From Arthrobacter bambusae (lineage in GTDB: Bacteria; Actinomycetota; Actinomycetes; Actinomycetales; Micrococcaceae), in the NCBI RefSeq assembly GCF_022606295.1, contig NZ_JAHHZS010000003.1, forward strand, positions 1 through 64,000: 64,000 nucleotides of DNA, in the 5' to 3' direction. This document shows positions 33,350 through 41,016 of the stretch, in pieces. Numbering within the stretch: the stretch's first letter is position 1; every line of letters begins with the position of its first letter. The position numbers and the translations under genes are program-made. The notes under the pieces were generated by a model, which searched no databases, was not told where the DNA came from, and saw nothing but the letters and a program-made list of their open reading frames with translations.

Positions 33350-33517
33350 TTAGTACGAGCGCAATGTCCAGCATGAGTTGTCAGGCAGGTCCCGCGCGGT
33401 CCAAGGCTCCGAACGGTCGGGGGGAAGGTGGCCGCGGCCGTCCCGAAGGACCGCTGAGATGGAAGCGGCTGCGGTGATGATGAGGATGATGAACAGCAAG
33501 GCTCCGATGAATTCCAT
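33350..33517 (-). CDS. Small single-pass membrane protein (55 aa)
   Basis: 55 residues. One hydrophobic helix near the N-terminus (IGALLFIILIITAAASISAV) is followed by a short cytoplasmic tail with Arg, Asp and Pro. The ATG at 33515-33517 gives a natural N-terminus directly before the helix; an in-frame extension of 24 residues is not hydrophobic and looks non-coding. It is divergent from the glxA-type gene and upstream of the WYL regulator on the same strand. Similar short proteins are common in Arthrobacter relatives; the function is unknown. Confidence 0.6.
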   Translation of the reverse strand: MEFIGALLFIILIITAAASISAVLRDGRGHLPPDRSEPWTARDLPDNSCWTLRSY

Positions 33518-33552
33518 GACTCCATCGTGTTCCGGGTTAACCTCAAGAAACA

Positions 33553-33589
33553 GTGGCAGAAACGACCCATTTAGGCAATTTTCTGCCAC
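33553..33589 (+). promoter_or_regulatory. Inverted repeat upstream of the GlxA-type regulator
   Basis: GTGGCAGAAA (33553-33562) and TTTCTGCCAC (33580-33589) form a perfect 10-bp inverted repeat with 27-bp centre spacing, ending 9 nt before the start codon. The TGGCA/TGCCA half-sites resemble targets of AraC/GlxA-type dimers. Autoregulation is inferred. Confidence 0.5.
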
Positions 33590-33598
33590 ACTGGATCT

Positions 33599-34567
33599 AT
33601 GTTGAAAACAGTGGCGATCATTGTTGTTCCCAACTTCTCGATCTTCGAATTCGGGACCGCCTGCGAGGTCTTCGGCATTGACCGCGCGGACCGGGGGAGT
33701 GGCGTTCCCGCCTTTGACTTCAGGGTCTGCACTCCCCTCCCTGGAGACGTGAAGATGAAATCCGGGCTGTCAATGAACGTTGGCCTGGGCCTTGAAGCCA
33801 CGGCCGATGCCGACCTGGTCATCATGGCCCCGTACGGACGGGATGAGGACGTGCCGGAGCCCGTGTTGGAAGCTCTGCGGGCGGCGCATGAACGGGGTGC
33901 CTGGGTCATGTCGATCTGCTCCGGCGCTTACGCGCTTGCGCGCGCAGGGCTCCTTGACGGGCGCCGCTGCACCACGCACTGGCACTATTCACAGGACCTC
34001 GCCAACAGGTATCCGCAGATTCACGTCGACGAAAATGTGCTCTACGTCCAGGACGGAACGATCATTTCAAGTGCCGGCACCGCCGCCGGCATCGACGCCT
34101 GCCTGCATCTGATTCGCGTCGAGCTTGGCGCCAACGTTGCCGCAGCCATCGCCCGCGACATGGTGGTTCCTCCGCACCGCGACGGCGGCCAGGCCCAGTT
34201 CATCGACCGGCCCATGCCCACGTGCGGCTCCGCGCCCATGGAGGCCTTGCTGCGCTGGATGGTGGAGAACCTTGAGCGGGACCACAGTGTCAACGAATTG
34301 GCGGCCCGCCTGCACATGTCTGCCCGGACGTTCGCACGCCGTTTCCGTGCAGAAACCGGGGCCACACCGGCGGCGTGGCTCAACTCGCAACGCGTGCTCC
34401 GGGCGCAGGAGCTTCTGGAAACCACCGAGATGAACATTGACGAAATTGCGCGCGAGGCCGGATTCGGACATTCCGTGCTGCTGCGTCACCACTTCGCCAA
34501 GGTCCTGGCCACGAGTCCGCAGTCGTACCGGAGGGCTTTCCGCGGCCAGTTGGCGGAGGTTGGCTAG
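33599..34567 (+). CDS. GlxA-type regulator: DJ-1/PfpI domain plus AraC HTH
   Basis: 322 residues. The N-terminal DJ-1/PfpI-like domain (about 1-185) has the elbow cysteine region VMSICSGAYALARAGLLDG. The C-terminal AraC pair of helix-turn-helices (about 215-315) contains AARLHMSARTFARRFRAETG and ELLETTEMNIDEIAREAGFG. Members control amino-acid, carnitine or nucleoside catabolism. No such operon adjoins it here, so the target is unknown. It converges on the emfourin gene, and the stop codons share CTAG at 34564-34567. Confidence 0.87.
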   Translation: MLKTVAIIVVPNFSIFEFGTACEVFGIDRADRGSGVPAFDFRVCTPLPGDVKMKSGLSMNVGLGLEATADADLVIMAPYGRDEDVPEPVLEALRAAHERGAWVMSICSGAYALARAGLLDGRRCTTHWHYSQDLANRYPQIHVDENVLYVQDGTIISSAGTAAGIDACLHLIRVELGANVAAAIARDMVVPPHRDGGQAQFIDRPMPTCGSAPMEALLRWMVENLERDHSVNELAARLHMSARTFARRFRAETGATPAAWLNSQRVLRAQELLETTEMNIDEIAREAGFGHSVLLRHHFAKVLATSPQSYRRAFRGQLAEVG

Positions 34568-34887
34568 CGGCGGAGGGTCTCGTGTCCCTCTACCTTGGCG
34601 TTCTCCACGAGGGTGTGCCACGGCCCGGTGACTTCGGTCTCGGGAAGCGTGGCCCGGTGTTGTCCGGCGCGGATTGAATACATGAACCTGTCGGCTTGCC
34701 TGGCTGCTTTCCCGGTTGTCCCCGCAAGCGCTTGTTCGCTGGCGCGACCGCGGGATGGCACCTGGTCCCAAGGACAGGCCTCCACGATTGGCATCCAGCG
34801 CTGCTTATCTTCCGAGGTGGCGGCGTCCACGGTCCAGACGCGGGTGATCGCGGCGACGCCACCGCTGCGCTGGACAGTGATTTTCAT
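34564..34887 (-). CDS. Emfourin-type protealysin inhibitor
   Basis: 107 residues, soluble. The N-terminal MKITVQRSGGVAAITRVW fits the emfourin family (inhibitors of protealysin-like M4 proteases, with a GGVAAI-type segment). The gene lies 33 nt downstream of an M4 protease gene on the same strand, the diagnostic arrangement. It should block the protease inside the cell until secretion or release. The family call combines motif and neighbourhood; the motif alone would be modest evidence. It shares its stop bases with the GlxA-type gene. Confidence 0.75.
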   Translation of the reverse strand: MKITVQRSGGVAAITRVWTVDAATSEDKQRWMPIVEACPWDQVPSRGRASEQALAGTTGKAARQADRFMYSIRAGQHRATLPETEVTGPWHTLVENAKVEGHETLRR

Positions 34888-34920
34888 GTTCTGCGGCTTC
34901 CACTGCTCTGGAGGGTATTG

Positions 34921-35964
34921 CTAGAGCTTTACCTTCACAGTTTCCCATGCCTTACGGACTGCGTCATGCTCGCGTGAACCGGCGCCGAAGAGTTCCTCCG
35001 CCGACGCGGCCGTGGCTTTCGCAAAGCGGCCGAACGTGCAGGTGGCGGGCAGTGAGCCGCAGGTCAGCGTGTTGTACCAGATCTGTCCCGGAGCTTCCCA
35101 GGCATTGCCACCCAGCTCCAGGGCAAGAAGGGAGAACGCCCGGTTGGGGATGCCCGAATTGATGTGGACACCGCCGTTGTCCGCGGTGGTGCGGACGTAT
35201 TTGTCCATGGAGTCCGGTTGCGGATCCTTGCCGAGAACGTCGTCGTCATACGCAGTACCGGGTGCTTTCATGGACCGGAGGCCGGTGCCGTGGACGGCGT
35301 CGGTGAACAAGCCCTCGCCGATCAACCAGCTGGCCTCGGCAGCAGTCTGCTTCCTGGCATACTGCTCCACGAGTGCCCCGAAAACATCCGACATGGATTC
35401 GTTGAGCGCTCCGGCCTGGTTCCGGTAGGCGAGTGCTGCCGTGTACTGGGTGACGCCGTGGGCGAGCTCGTGTCCGATCACGCTGAGCGACTTGGTGAAC
35501 CTCTGGAAGATCTCGCCGTCGCCGTCACCGAAGACCATTTGGCCGCCGTTCCAGAAGGCATTGTCGTACAGCTCGCCGTAATGGACGGTGGCGTCGAGTT
35601 TCAGGCCGGCGCCGTCGATCGAATTCCGGCTGAACGCCTCCGCATAAAGGGCGTGGGTTCCGCCGAGTCCGTCGTAGGCTTCATCGGCGGCGGCGTCGCC
35701 CGTCGCCGGGCCTTTCTCCTTGCGGACCGCCTTGCCCGGCAAGGCTTCGGTGGAGCCGGCGTCGTAGATGGTGCGCTTGGGCGGGCCGGGCTTCGCCTGG
35801 CGCGCAGTGGGCACCAGGGCCGGCACCGGAAGCGAGCGGACCGCTTGGAGGTTCTTGATGTGGAGCAGGGATTCCTTGGCCGCCCGCGCAATAACGCGCA
35901 GGCGGGGCTCATGTTGGGCCGCCAGCCTTCGCAGCATGTACGGCGGAACGATGGAACAGATCAC
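34921..35964 (-). CDS. Protealysin-like M4 metallopeptidase
   Basis: 347 residues, close to protealysin. The short N-terminal propeptide (about 1-60) contains the PPYMLRRLA motif typical of protealysin-like precursors, and there is no Sec signal peptide. Catalytic residues are visible: HELAH with VIGHELAHGVTQ (about 162-173), the third ligand in GALNESMSDVFG (about 184-195) and the catalytic His in NGGVHINSGIPNR (about 263-275). It hydrolyses peptides at hydrophobic P1' residues. The GTG start has an AAGGG site. An inverted repeat overlaps its 5' leader. The downstream inhibitor gene completes the pair. Confidence 0.9.
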   Translation of the reverse strand: MICSIVPPYMLRRLAAQHEPRLRVIARAAKESLLHIKNLQAVRSLPVPALVPTARQAKPGPPKRTIYDAGSTEALPGKAVRKEKGPATGDAAADEAYDGLGGTHALYAEAFSRNSIDGAGLKLDATVHYGELYDNAFWNGGQMVFGDGDGEIFQRFTKSLSVIGHELAHGVTQYTAALAYRNQAGALNESMSDVFGALVEQYARKQTAAEASWLIGEGLFTDAVHGTGLRSMKAPGTAYDDDVLGKDPQPDSMDKYVRTTADNGGVHINSGIPNRAFSLLALELGGNAWEAPGQIWYNTLTCGSLPATCTFGRFAKATAASAEELFGAGSREHDAVRKAWETVKVKL

Positions 35965-35974
35965 GGCGAACCCT

Positions 35975-35999
35975 TTCGTACCTCGTGGACGGGTACGAA
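35975..35999 (-). promoter_or_regulatory. Inverted repeat in the protease leader
   Basis: TTCGTAC (35975-35981) and GTACGAA (35993-35999) form a perfect 7-bp inverted repeat with 18-bp centre spacing, 10-35 nt upstream of the protease start. A possible -10 (TAAGCT, minus strand 36001-36006) directly precedes it. The size fits a dimeric repressor site. Confidence 0.5.
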
Positions 36000-36130
36000 C
36001 AGCTTAGGAGCGGCCACCGACTTTTTAGCCGGCCCGCTGCGGCATGTCCCGGATCACGACGGCGGGTGGGCCCCGTGCGGGCACGCCGACTGGTCTGTAA
36101 CCCAAAACCGGCAACGCGGCCGGGCAAAGA

Positions 36131-36167
36131 AAAAACCCCGCCGGTTCCTTGAACTGGCGGGGTTTTT
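36131..36167. terminator. Bidirectional terminator after tRNA-Arg
   Basis: A long stem with a 3-nt loop (CCCCGCC/GGCGGGG core, inner GGTTC/GAACT, one G-U pair) is flanked by A6 and T5 tracts. It therefore terminates transcription on both strands. It lies directly downstream of the tRNA gene. Confidence 0.88.
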
Positions 36168-36173
36168 CTGTTG

Positions 36174-36246
36174 TGCCCTCGATAGGATTCGAACCTACGG
36201 CCTTCTGCTCCGGAGGCAGACGCTCTATCCCCTGAGCTACGAGGGC
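36174..36246 (-). tRNA. tRNA-Arg (anticodon CCG)
   Basis: A 73-nt tRNA on the minus strand. The acceptor GCCCTCG pairs with CGAGGGC, followed by discriminator A. The D-loop is AGCTCAGGGGATAGAGC, the anticodon stem-loop CTGCCTCCGGAGCAG has anticodon CCG, and the T-loop is GGTTCGAATCC. CCA is not encoded. It reads CGG arginine codons. Confidence 0.95.
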
Positions 36247-36333
36247 ATCCGGGGCTCCCGTCCGTTGCCGGAGGGACGTCCATGAGCTTAGCAGGTCACC
36301 GCGCCGCAACGGAAAACGGGTGCGGGCGAGCCG

Positions 36334-37854
36334 TCAGTAGCCCGCGAAAGCGTCCACATGGATTCGTCGGACTCCGGCGTGGCGGGCGGCCGAGCGAAGG
36401 GCGTCCACGTTTGCCGGAGACCCGGAGACGTACACGTCCCGTTCGGCCACATCGGGGATGAGCGCCCGCAGGGAGTCGCCATCGATGCGGCTCCGCCCGG
36501 CGTCGTGCATGAACGACGGCGGGAGGGAACCGTCCGAAAGCCGGGCGATGACCCGTGCCCCCGAGGCCTCGAGGACATCGCACCCGGCGAGTTCGGCGGC
36601 GCTGGGGGCGAGATACAGCACGATGATGTCCCTTCGTGCTGAGTCGCCGGCAGCCAGCTGGGAAAGGAAAGGTGCAATCCCGATTCCCGCCGCGATGAAC
36701 AGCAAGGGTTTGCCGGCGTCGGGCGGGAGGACGAAGTCGCCGCCCACGGCGGTTCCATGGACGCACTGTCCAGGCTCAAGCGCGAGCAACACGCGCTTGG
36801 CTGCCGAGACGGGTTCCGCCGTGCCGACGCCGAATGTCATCTCGGGCGAGTCAGGCGCGCTGGTGATGCTGAACACCCGTCGCCGCCCTTTGCCGTCCGA
36901 GCGCGAGTGCGGAAGGTTGAGCTCCATGAACTGCCCCGGAAGGAAGCGGACGGGCCGTCGTGGCTCAAAACGGAACTCGGTGGTGAAGGGGGTCAGGGGA
37001 CGCGAGCCCTTGAACGTCAGCACGATTCCGCCCCGCTGCCCCACAAGGAACGCGAGGAGGTTTCCAATGAGCAGAGCGAGTTCCGGCGAGTTGGCGACGC
37101 CCGCCACGTTGTAAGGCACCGCGAACAACAAGGCCACGACGGCGGCCAGCGCCACCTGCTGCCAACGGCGGGGAGGCAAGGTAAGTGGTTCGGTGAGCAT
37201 GAAGCCGACGAAAAACAGAAGCGGCTGCTGCGCGATCGGTTGCCACACGGCGGGTCCGAAGGTCATGCCGCCCCGCAGGAGCAAGACGCACACCACCGAG
37301 ACCGCCACCACCAGGAAAGTGCAGGCCATGAGCACCTTCAGCGTCCGGTACAGCACCAGCAGCACGCCGGGCACCAGGAGCCACAGCATGGCCGGGGTTG
37401 CTGCCCACCACGTGGCGATGTTCAAGCCGGTGAGCCCCGCGATGAAGGCGCCCGCGGCGGCGGGATTGAAGATGTGCCGCCCGCGGAAGGCCAATACATA
37501 CTTCGTTGCCGAGGCCAGGACGCACGCCACGGCGACTCCGGCGAGATCGAGGACCTGGACCGAGGGAACCAGCTCAGTGGGCCAGAACAGGAAGTACAGC
37601 AAAAGGCCCGTGATCAGCGAGGACTCCGAATGCGGCCGGACCTGGAAGAGCATGGCCACGAGCCGGTTGGACGCGTACGTCAGGCCCAGGCACAGCACAA
37701 GGTGGACCAGCATTTCAGGCAGCCCGAAGGTGAGCCAGCCCAGCGCGTTCAGCACCAGGCTGTACACCGCAAGCACGCCAAGGACCCAAAGAATCAGCCG
37801 GTACATCGTGAAATGGCCGAGCCAGGCATCCACGCGCGCTTTGATGGCAATCAT
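36334..37854 (-). CDS. RnfD/NqrB-like membrane domain fused to a ferredoxin-reductase domain
   Basis: 506 residues. Residues about 15-285 hold eight to ten membrane segments of the RnfD/NqrB class, with FRGRHIFNPAAAGAF as a family-like loop. Residues about 290-506 form a ferredoxin-NADP reductase-type domain: the FAD motif RRVFSITSAPDSP (preceded by RFLPGQFMELNLP), the nicotinamide motif FIAAGIGIAPFLSQL and the late VYVSGSP. It would pass electrons from cytosolic NAD(P)H through the membrane to the FMN lipoprotein encoded two genes upstream. The ATG overlaps the apbE stop. I cannot identify a flavinylation threonine in the membrane domain. The fusion is unusual compared with multi-subunit Rnf. 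Confidence 0.85.
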   Translation of the reverse strand: MIAIKARVDAWLGHFTMYRLILWVLGVLAVYSLVLNALGWLTFGLPEMLVHLVLCLGLTYASNRLVAMLFQVRPHSESSLITGLLLYFLFWPTELVPSVQVLDLAGVAVACVLASATKYVLAFRGRHIFNPAAAGAFIAGLTGLNIATWWAATPAMLWLLVPGVLLVLYRTLKVLMACTFLVVAVSVVCVLLLRGGMTFGPAVWQPIAQQPLLFFVGFMLTEPLTLPPRRWQQVALAAVVALLFAVPYNVAGVANSPELALLIGNLLAFLVGQRGGIVLTFKGSRPLTPFTTEFRFEPRRPVRFLPGQFMELNLPHSRSDGKGRRRVFSITSAPDSPEMTFGVGTAEPVSAAKRVLLALEPGQCVHGTAVGGDFVLPPDAGKPLLFIAAGIGIAPFLSQLAAGDSARRDIIVLYLAPSAAELAGCDVLEASGARVIARLSDGSLPPSFMHDAGRSRIDGDSLRALIPDVAERDVYVSGSPANVDALRSAARHAGVRRIHVDAFAGY

Positions 37855-38723
37855 GTGAACAGTGTCCCTTCGAAGCCGGCCGAATAGGCGGCATGTCCGT
37901 CCGAATAGACCTTGAGCCAGGAGAATTCGAAGTCTGTCTCCAGCACCGGCGGATCAACCATGAAGAGTGCTGTGGCCAGGGCATCGGCTTCCATTGCCGT
38001 CGCAGCCGTGGTCCACGTGGCCACGACCGTCTCGATGGGGCGCCCGGTGGCGCCGTCGAGGACATGGTGCAGGCCGTCGCCCCACGTCCGGCGGTTGGCG
38101 GCGGAAGCGCACAACGCGCCGTCGCGCAGTTCGACGACGCCGATCGCCTGGGTGGGGTCGTAGGGGTGTTCGAGGGCCACGCGCAATGGTTCCGTGCCGG
38201 AATGGAGCATGTCGCCGCTCGCATCGACCAGGAACTCCGCGGTTCCCGCTCCGCGCAGGACCGAGGCCAGAAGGTCCACCAATTGGCCCTTTCCCGCAGC
38301 GCCGATGTCCAGGACCACGGGAGCGGAAGCGGAGATCGACGTGCCGCTCCATACGAGGACGTCTTCCCAACGCGGCGCCGGCACCGGATGGCCGAGGGGC
38401 CGCAAAGCGTAGTCTGCGCCATAGCCCAGGCGCTCGAGGCTGCTGCCAATGAGCGGAGTCATGGCACCGTTGCTGAGGTGGTATAGCTTTTTGAAAAGCT
38501 GTTCCAGCTTGCCGGCCCCGGCCGGAAGGGTGACGGTGCCGGGTTCACGGGCGAGCACTGCAATCAGGGAGTCGTCCCGGAAACGCGAGTAGCTTCGGTC
38601 GAAGTCCTCCACGACGCCGAGCAAGCCGGCGCGCACCCGCTCCGGGAGGTCCTCCGGCGTCGAGATTTCCCACGTGGTCCCGATGCCGTCGAAGCTGAAA
38701 ACGCTCCAGCCCGTGAGCGTCAT
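37851..38723 (-). CDS. apbE: FAD:protein FMN transferase (ApbE)
   Basis: 290 residues. ApbE attaches FMN from FAD covalently to a Ser/Thr of FMN-binding proteins. Typical elements are GIGTTWEI near the N-terminus, LDIGAAGKGQLVDLLA and FLVDASGDMLHSG. It has no clear signal peptide or lipobox, so it may act in the cytosol or be anchored by its partner. It lies between its likely substrate gene (38728-39147) and the membrane reductase, overlapping the latter by 4 nt. The substrate assignment is inference from this operon. Confidence 0.87.
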   Translation of the reverse strand: MTLTGWSVFSFDGIGTTWEISTPEDLPERVRAGLLGVVEDFDRSYSRFRDDSLIAVLAREPGTVTLPAGAGKLEQLFKKLYHLSNGAMTPLIGSSLERLGYGADYALRPLGHPVPAPRWEDVLVWSGTSISASAPVVLDIGAAGKGQLVDLLASVLRGAGTAEFLVDASGDMLHSGTEPLRVALEHPYDPTQAIGVVELRDGALCASAANRRTWGDGLHHVLDGATGRPIETVVATWTTAATAMEADALATALFMVDPPVLETDFEFSWLKVYSDGHAAYSAGFEGTLFT

Positions 38724-38727
38724 GCCG

Positions 38728-39147
38728 CTATTTGGCCTCGGACTTGATGGTTTCCACGGCCTTGTTGAATCCTTCGCTCGTCAGGGAGGAGCCCGCTACT
38801 TTCGAGACGTTGATCTCGTCCAGTTTCTTGCCGACAACCTGCGCGGCGATGCCGTTCTTGAACTGTCCCTGGAACTCCTGGGTGTTCGGGTTGTTGGCAT
38901 GGACGGTGATGTCCACAGCGGAAATGGTGTTGCCGGCCAAGGTCAGTTGAACGCCGACGGTTTCGCCGCCGTTGGGTGAAATGTAGTCACCGTCCGCACT
39001 ATAGGTTCCGTCCTTGTACGGGCCGGAAATCGAGGAGGTCTTCTGCGGGGTGCTGCCTTGGGCCGAAGGGGCGCAAGCTGCCACCGAACTGGCCAGGGTG
39101 AGGCCGGCGGCGCCTACCAGGAGGCCCTTGCGGAGTGGCGTAGTCAT
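38728..39147 (-). CDS. FMN-binding lipoprotein
   Basis: 139 residues. A lipoprotein signal ends at the lipobox VAAC (Cys25). The FMN-binding domain (about 45-135) begins YKDGTYSADGDY. It ends with AGSSLTS (118-124), which aligns with the SGATxTS flavinylation motif; the acceptor Thr is Ser121 here. It would carry covalent FMN on the outer face of the membrane and receive electrons from the RnfD-reductase fusion. First gene of a three-gene leftward operon with apbE and the fusion. Final electron acceptor unknown. Confidence 0.82.
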   Translation of the reverse strand: MTTPLRKGLLVGAAGLTLASSVAACAPSAQGSTPQKTSSISGPYKDGTYSADGDYISPNGGETVGVQLTLAGNTISAVDITVHANNPNTQEFQGQFKNGIAAQVVGKKLDEINVSKVAGSSLTSEGFNKAVETIKSEAK

Positions 39148-39354
39148 GGTTCTGCTCGTTTCAACTGGACTCGAAAAGGGTCAATGCATAGTGCTCCAGG
39201 CCGTGGGCCGATCACACGATTGACGTTGATTTCAGCCTATCGGTTCAGTCTGGGAGCTCTACTGGGCGAAGCTGGGCGTCGGCTGGGTGCGCGCTGGTGC
39301 CCGCATGTGCGCATTGCCAAGCATAAGAATTCCACCAGTTGCAAGCCCCACCGG

Positions 39355-39360
39355 TAGGCT
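39355..39360 (+). promoter_or_regulatory. -10 element TAGGCT of a leaderless promoter (argS)
   Basis: TAGGCT ends 6 nt before the GTG of argS and no ribosome-binding site is present, so the argS-led operon probably begins with a leaderless message. Confidence 0.65.
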
Positions 39361-39366
39361 AGACGG

Positions 39367-41016
39367 GTGACTCCCGAAGAACTCTCAGCCGCCATATCCG
39401 CCTGCCTGAAAGACGCTGTCGCCGCTGGCGAGCTTGCGCTTTCCGAATCTGCCCTCCCCGAGGACGTGCGCGTGGAGCGACCCAAGAACCGGGAGCACGG
39501 CGACTGGGCCACCAACATCGCCTTGCAGCTTGCCAAGCAAGCCGGGACCAACCCGCGGGAATTCGCCACGATCCTGGGCAAGCGGCTCGAAGCGATCGAC
39601 GGCGTCACCGCCGTGGACATCGCTGGCCCCGGCTTCCTTAACATCACCGTGGACGCGGCCACCGCCGGCGCGCTGGCCAAGGTCATCGTCGAGGCGGGAA
39701 GCTCCTACGGAACCAACCAGGCGCTCGCAGGCCATGTAGTCAACATGGAATTCGTCTCGGCCAACCCCACGGGGCCGCTGCACATCGGCCACACGCGATG
39801 GGCCGCGCTGGGCGATTCCATCGCCCGCGTCCTCCGCGCCTCCGGTGCGGACGTCACCGCGGAGTACTACATCAACGACGCCGGCTCGCAGATGAACGTT
39901 TTTGCGAACTCGGTGCTCTCCCGCCTGCACGGACGCGGCGTTCCGGAGGGCGGCTACCCGGGCGAGTACATCCGGGAACTCGGCGACGAGGTCCTCAAGG
40001 CCCACCCGGCAATCCGCGAGCTGACCGACGAGGCAGCGCTGCCGGTCATCCGCGCCGCCGCCTACAAGGCCCAGATGAAGGACATCAAGGACACCCTGGC
40101 CGGATTCGGCGTGGCTTTCGATGTCTTCTTCTCCGAGCAGGAACTGCACGACGGCGGCGCGATCGAATCCGCCGTCGCCCGCCTCCGGGAACAGGGCCAC
40201 GTGTTCGACGACGGCGGGGCAGTCTGGCTGCGCACCACGGACTTCGGCGATGACAAGGACCGCGTGATGATCCGTGCCAACGGGGAACCCACGTATTTCG
40301 CCGCCGACGCCGCGTATTACCTGTCGAAGAAGGACCGCGGCTTCACGGAGAAGATCTACCTGCTCGGGGCCGACCATCACGGCTACATCAACCGGCTCAA
40401 GGCCATCGCCGCCTGTGCGGGCGACGATCCCGAGGTCAACATCGAGGTCCTGATCGGACAGCTGGTGTCGGTCAACGGCGCCAAGCTGTCCAAGCGCGCC
40501 GGCAACATCATCGAGCTCAAGGACCTTATCGAGTGGCTCGGGAAGGACGCTGTGCGTTACTCGCTGGCGCGCTTCCCCGCGGATTCGCCGCTGACACTGG
40601 ACCCGGAGCTGCTGAAGAAGAACAGCAACGAAAATCCTGTGTTCTACGTGCAGTACGCGCACGCCCGTTCCCGGGGAACGGCACGCAACGCGATCGACGC
40701 CGGCGTGGACCACAGCGCGTTCGACGCGTCGCTGCTGGACCACGCGACCGAAAACGAGCTGTTGTCCTACCTCGGCAGCTACCCGTCCATCGTGGCCAAG
40801 GCCGCGGAGCTCCGCGAGCCGCACCGTGTGGCCCGCCACCTCGAGGTCATCGCCGGTGCCTACCACCGCTGGTACGACGCCTGCCGCGTTTCGCCGCTGG
40901 GCGATGAAGCCGTCCAGGACGTCAACCGCACGCGGCTGTGGCTCAACGACGCCACGAGCCAGGTGCTGGCGAACGGACTTGAACTCCTCGGCGTTTCAGC
41001 TCCGGAACGGATGTGA
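39367..41016 (+). CDS. argS: Arginyl-tRNA synthetase
   Basis: 549 residues, class I. The HIGH-like motif is NPTGPLHIGHTR and the KMSKS-like motif is VNGAKLSKRAGN. The N-terminal ArgRS additional domain (about 1-95) and the C-terminal anticodon-binding DALR domain (about 430-549) are complete. It charges tRNA-Arg. First gene of a probable operon with lysA, hom, thrC and thrB, as in other actinobacteria. Its GTG start has a leaderless promoter, and its TGA overlaps the lysA start. Confidence 0.95.
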   Translation: MTPEELSAAISACLKDAVAAGELALSESALPEDVRVERPKNREHGDWATNIALQLAKQAGTNPREFATILGKRLEAIDGVTAVDIAGPGFLNITVDAATAGALAKVIVEAGSSYGTNQALAGHVVNMEFVSANPTGPLHIGHTRWAALGDSIARVLRASGADVTAEYYINDAGSQMNVFANSVLSRLHGRGVPEGGYPGEYIRELGDEVLKAHPAIRELTDEAALPVIRAAAYKAQMKDIKDTLAGFGVAFDVFFSEQELHDGGAIESAVARLREQGHVFDDGGAVWLRTTDFGDDKDRVMIRANGEPTYFAADAAYYLSKKDRGFTEKIYLLGADHHGYINRLKAIAACAGDDPEVNIEVLIGQLVSVNGAKLSKRAGNIIELKDLIEWLGKDAVRYSLARFPADSPLTLDPELLKKNSNENPVFYVQYAHARSRGTARNAIDAGVDHSAFDASLLDHATENELLSYLGSYPSIVAKAAELREPHRVARHLEVIAGAYHRWYDACRVSPLGDEAVQDVNRTRLWLNDATSQVLANGLELLGVSAPERM

